From: Porphyromonas sp.
GTDB taxonomy: Bacteria > Bacteroidota > Bacteroidia > Bacteroidales > Porphyromonadaceae
Direction: 5' to 3'
Assembly: GCA_029983495.1 (NCBI GenBank)
Contig: JASBZJ010000075.1
Span: 1 to 9,321, forward strand
Length of the DNA stretch: 9,321 bases
Shown: piece after piece, positions 6,626-9,321 of the stretch
How the letters are laid out: every line of letters starts with the position of its first letter
How positions within the stretch are numbered: the first letter of the stretch is position 1
Made by a program: the position numbers and the translations under genes
Notes under the pieces: model-generated
What the model saw: only the letters and a program-made list of their open reading frames with translations
Told to the model about the DNA's origin: nothing
The model's database searches: none

Positions 6626-7849
6626 ATGAATAGTAAAATCATGAAGGTAAAGTACTTACTGCTCTCCCTTATGGTGGGAGCAATGGCACTAACATCTGCT
6701 AGTGCTCAGGAAACTACGGCACCCGAAAACCAAATGCCCGCCTACAAAACGGCTTTTGCCCCTAGTGCTGGTCATTGGTTTATTGAAGCCCAAGTCGGCA
6801 CAACTGCCCAGTTCCTAGAACAAAACAACAAAGTAGAATTTGGCAAACGTATCTCTGAAAGTATGCCAAAGAATCTTATGCCAGCTCTTTCGATTGGTAA
6901 ATGGCATAATCCATACTTCGCTACTCGTTTGCAATTGATGAGCGGTCTTACACCGGCTTTTGGATTTGACCAAAAGCCCATCGACATTACTACAATTGGT
7001 GGTCACTTCGACTTTATGTTCGACCTAGTGAACTACTTTGCACCCTATAGTGCAACTCGTGTATTCCACGTTATTCCTTTTGTAGGTCTTGGCTATCAAT
7101 TCAAATCACACGAATTCTACAAATTTGAAAAGCCTTATCGTCACTCAGCAACAGTTAATGGAGGTCTCCAACTTGCGTTCAGCCTCGGTAAACGTGTTGA
7201 TCTCGTTCTCGAAGGTCAAGCAATTTACCACAACATTAACTTCCTTTGCCGTGACGTGAAATTCGACAAGGAATTCGACCCATTCTTTAAAGGTAGCGAA
7301 GACCCCAACAACATTTTCTTTGGTTTAATGGGCATGGCTACTGCTGGTCTTCGTTTCAATCTTGGTGCTACCGATTGGGAAGTTGTAACTCCTATGGATT
7401 ACGACATGATCAACGGTTTGAACGACGAAATCAACAAGCTTCGTGCTGAAAATGCAGAACTCAGCAAACGTCCTGTTTCTTGCCCTGAATGCCCCGAAGT
7501 TGAAGCTCCAAAAGAAGTTGAAGTTGTTAACGTATTAACACCTCGCGCTATTCTCTTTGGTTTCGACAAGGCAGTTATTGCTAAGAACCAAGAATACAAG
7601 CTTACCGAAATTGCCGATTTCGTAAAAGAAACTAACACCCCTGTTGTGGTAATTGGTCATGCTGATACTACTGGTAAGGCTGATTATAACCAAGCTCTCT
7701 CTGAACGTCGTGCAAAGGCTGTTGCTGATGCTCTCGTTAACGAATATGGTGTTTCGAGCGATATGGTTACCGTTGAATGGGAAGGTTCAACCGACCAATA
7801 CGGTGCAAACAAGGCTTGGAACCGCGTTGTAGTGGTACGTTCAAAATAA
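6626..7849 (+). CDS. OmpA-family outer membrane protein, first of tandem pair (Omp40/41-like)
   Basis: This 407-aa outer-membrane protein has a signal peptide ending at about SASA-Q (residue 27). The N-terminal part (about 45-255) is a predicted beta-barrel with GHWFIEAQVG, HNPYFATRLQL (94-104) and FDLVNYFAPY (132-141). A short coiled coil with LNDEINKLRAENAEL (265-279) leads to a linker with a Cys pair (SCPEC, Cys286 and Cys289), then an OmpA peptidoglycan-binding domain (about 302-407). In that domain, Asp347 of GHADTTG and Arg362 of LSERRA match the two residues that contact diaminopimelate in OmpA domains, and WNRVV (398-402) closes it. It resembles P. gingivalis Omp40/Omp41 (Pgm7/Pgm6), which form hetero-oligomers. 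The ATG at 6626 is used, but Met6 (6641) gives a start nearly identical to the paralog and may be real. Confidence 0.92.
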   Translation: MNSKIMKVKYLLLSLMVGAMALTSASAQETTAPENQMPAYKTAFAPSAGHWFIEAQVGTTAQFLEQNNKVEFGKRISESMPKNLMPALSIGKWHNPYFATRLQLMSGLTPAFGFDQKPIDITTIGGHFDFMFDLVNYFAPYSATRVFHVIPFVGLGYQFKSHEFYKFEKPYRHSATVNGGLQLAFSLGKRVDLVLEGQAIYHNINFLCRDVKFDKEFDPFFKGSEDPNNIFFGLMGMATAGLRFNLGATDWEVVTPMDYDMINGLNDEINKLRAENAELSKRPVSCPECPEVEAPKEVEVVNVLTPRAILFGFDKAVIAKNQEYKLTEIADFVKETNTPVVVIGHADTTGKADYNQALSERRAKAVADALVNEYGVSSDMVTVEWEGSTDQYGANKAWNRVVVVRSK

Positions 7850-7886
7850 GTAACACGCTTAAACCTTGAAAAAAGAAGTAATAGAT

Positions 7887-9131
7887 ATGAAAGCAAAAGT
7901 ATTAATGCTAGGTCTTCTTGGAGCTTTCGCACTTACTTTTAGTGCACAAGCGCAGCAAGAAGTTGCTACATCGCAAAATCTCTCTGGCCACAAAACCATC
8001 TATAACCGTGATGGTAGCCGTTGGTTTATAGATATTCAAGGTGGTGGTGTAATACTACCTTTGGGTGAAGCCAACAATAAAGCCGATTTTATGGATCGTG
8101 TTTCGTGGGGTATGCCTATGCTCGGTATTGGTGCATGGCACAACCCTTACTTCGCTACACGTCTTCAACTTTACGGTTGGAGGGCATTTGGCTTTGAATT
8201 TAAGGATCAAGTTACTAAAACCGACCTAAATAAATTTGGTAACTTCTTTGTTGGTGGTAACTACCAATTCCTCTTCGATTTGGTTAACTACTTTGCTCCC
8301 TACAAAGCTGACCGCGTATTCCACTTCTCGCCATTCGTTGGTATTGGTGCAAACTACCTCCTTCAAGTTACTGAAGGCGATAAGTTCTCGCCCGCTATCG
8401 AAGGTTACGACTTTATGCGAGATCAAGCTCCTAAAAACTTCGAGGACTTCTGTGGTTCTTTTGGTTTAGCAGCTAATGCTGGTGTTCAAATTCGTTTACA
8501 CCTACACCGTGTACTCGATTTCAATATCGAAGGTCAAGTTATCGCATCGAAAATTAATATGCGTGGCAACAATGGGGCTCACCAAGGTGCCGACCTTATG
8601 GCTCTCGTAACAGCTGGTTTTGCATTCAATCTCAACAACCCTGCATTTACTGAAGTTGTTCCTATGGACTGGGGTCTCGTAAACGATCTCAATTCTCAAA
8701 TCAACTCTCTACGTGCTGAAAATGCTGAACTCAGCAAGCGTCCTGTTTCTTGCCCAGAATGCCCCGAAGTTAAACCTGCAGAACCTGTTGTTACTCAAAA
8801 AACATATTACAGCAGTGTATTCTTCCGCATTAACAGCGCAAAAATCGATGCTAACCAAATGCCTACAGTTAACATGATTGCTGACTACGTGAAAGAAAGT
8901 GGAGAAACCATTTACATCACAGGTTATGCCGATGCTCAAACAGGTACAGCTGAATACAACATGGGTCTCTCGGAACGTCGTGTTAACACAGTTCGTGATG
9001 CTCTTATTGAAAAGGGTGTAAGTGCTGATAAGATTGTTACCGACTTCAAGGGTAGCGATGTTCAACCATACGAAGTGAACAAGATGAACCGTGTTGTTAT
9101 TGCAACAGGAACAAAAGAAGAAGCTAAGTAA
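7887..9131 (+). CDS. OmpA-family outer membrane protein, second of tandem pair (Omp40/41-like)
   Basis: This 414-aa paralog of the preceding gene begins 37 bp after it and is probably co-transcribed. The ATG at 7887 gives a normal signal peptide (cleavage near AQA-Q, residue 22-23) and is preferred over an in-frame TTG at 7866. The barrel part (about 40-255) repeats WHNPYFATRLQL (84-95) and FDLVNYFAPY (130-139). A coiled coil (about 266-283) and the linker SCPEC (Cys289, Cys292) follow. The OmpA domain (about 305-405) has Asp349 of GYADAQTG and Arg365 of LSERRV, with one residue inserted relative to the first copy, and NRVVIA near the end. A charged KEEAK tail closes it. It is likely to partner the first copy in a mixed outer-membrane complex, by analogy with P. 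gingivalis. Function in adhesion or envelope stability is inferred. Confidence 0.92.
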   Translation: MKAKVLMLGLLGAFALTFSAQAQQEVATSQNLSGHKTIYNRDGSRWFIDIQGGGVILPLGEANNKADFMDRVSWGMPMLGIGAWHNPYFATRLQLYGWRAFGFEFKDQVTKTDLNKFGNFFVGGNYQFLFDLVNYFAPYKADRVFHFSPFVGIGANYLLQVTEGDKFSPAIEGYDFMRDQAPKNFEDFCGSFGLAANAGVQIRLHLHRVLDFNIEGQVIASKINMRGNNGAHQGADLMALVTAGFAFNLNNPAFTEVVPMDWGLVNDLNSQINSLRAENAELSKRPVSCPECPEVKPAEPVVTQKTYYSSVFFRINSAKIDANQMPTVNMIADYVKESGETIYITGYADAQTGTAEYNMGLSERRVNTVRDALIEKGVSADKIVTDFKGSDVQPYEVNKMNRVVIATGTKEEAK

Positions 9132-9160
9132 TTAACTTCTAGAATTAACAACAAAGTGTA

Positions 9161-9176
9161 GCCTATTATACTAGGC
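9161..9176 (+). other. Small hairpin between the second OmpA gene and its terminator
   Basis: GCCTA (9161-9165) and TAGGC (9172-9176) form a 5-bp stem with a 6-nt loop in the 3' untranslated region. It has no T-tract and could be a minor stabilising structure or chance. Confidence 0.35.
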
Positions 9177-9190
9177 GAAACGATTTACTC

Positions 9191-9229
9191 ACCGGTCGAG
9201 GACATTGTTCTTCGACTGGTTTTCTTTTT
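9191..9229 (+). terminator. Rho-independent terminator after the OmpA pair
   Basis: The arms ACCGGTCGA (9191-9199) and TCGACTGGT (9212-9220) form a 9-bp stem with one G-U pair and a 12-nt loop, followed at once by TTTCTTTTT. It lies 59 bp after the stop codon and closes the OmpA transcript. Confidence 0.9.
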
Positions 9230-9261
9230 GTTGTTATAAACTCGTTGTATAGTAAAACTAT

Positions 9262-9321
9262 AAAATGGAGACTGTTGCATAAAGGCGAATCGCTGTGTTA
9301 CTTTCGGGATTCGGCTTCGGT
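9262..9321. repeat. Possible edge of an interspersed repeat or insertion sequence
   Basis: The last 60 bases have no gene. They include GGAGACTGTTGCATAA (9267-9282), which resembles the ends of some Bacteroidetes insertion sequences, and an inverted repeat CGAATC (9286-9291)/GATTCG (9308-9313) with a 16-nt gap. Sequences of the form CGCTGTGTTACTTTCGGGATTCGG remind me of dispersed repeats in Porphyromonas-like genomes, but this is from memory. The feature is cut by the window end, so its identity is uncertain. Confidence 0.3.

Noticed and set aside
7866..7886. In-frame TTG start for the second OmpA gene
   Set aside because: The ATG at 7887 begins a standard signal peptide matching the paralog; the extra seven residues would precede it without purpose.

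Overview
The window looks like the chromosome of a Bacteroidales bacterium, probably of the Porphyromonas/Tannerella type. Four things point there: a tandem pair of OmpA-like porins resembling the P. gingivalis Omp40/Omp41 (Pgm6/Pgm7) pair, DUF4494 and DUF5106-type proteins that are largely confined to Bacteroidetes, promoters with the Bacteroidetes -7 box TAnnTTTG, and starts without strong Shine-Dalgarno sequences. The genus is an inference.

All eight genes lie on the + strand. Bases 1-298 are non-coding and hold a direct repeat (4-25 and 75-95), a short palindrome, and a near-consensus sigma-54 (RpoN) -24/-12 element at 184-199, about 100 bp before dnaK. dnaK (299-2203) ends at a hairpin terminator whose 5' arm includes a run of ten G. 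Next comes a run of housekeeping and hypothetical genes: an EcsC-like protein (2399-3130), a DUF4494 protein (3182-3634), a YggS-type PLP homeostasis protein (3646-4335), a dihydroorotate-dehydrogenase-like flavoprotein lacking the usual catalytic Cys motif (4384-5361) and a DUF5106/thioredoxin-like lipoprotein (5393-6397). TAnnTTTG-type boxes precede the EcsC-like and DUF4494 genes. From DUF4494 to the lipoprotein the gaps are 11-48 bp, so these four probably form one transcript.

A 228-bp intergenic region (6398-6625) carries an exact TATCTTTG box and leads to two co-directional OmpA-family genes (6626-7849 and 7887-9131), 37 bp apart. A clear rho-independent terminator follows at 9191-9229. 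Their products should be outer-membrane beta-barrels anchored to peptidoglycan by C-terminal OmpA domains. The last 90 bp show no gene and may be the edge of an interspersed repeat or insertion sequence.

I see no new multi-gene system, CRISPR array, RNA gene or complete mobile element. The points most worth following up are the sigma-54-like promoter before dnaK with no CIRCE operator, the poly-G tract inside the dnaK terminator, the two-fold internal repeat in the DUF4494 protein, and a nearly identical linker segment shared by the otherwise diverged OmpA paralogs.
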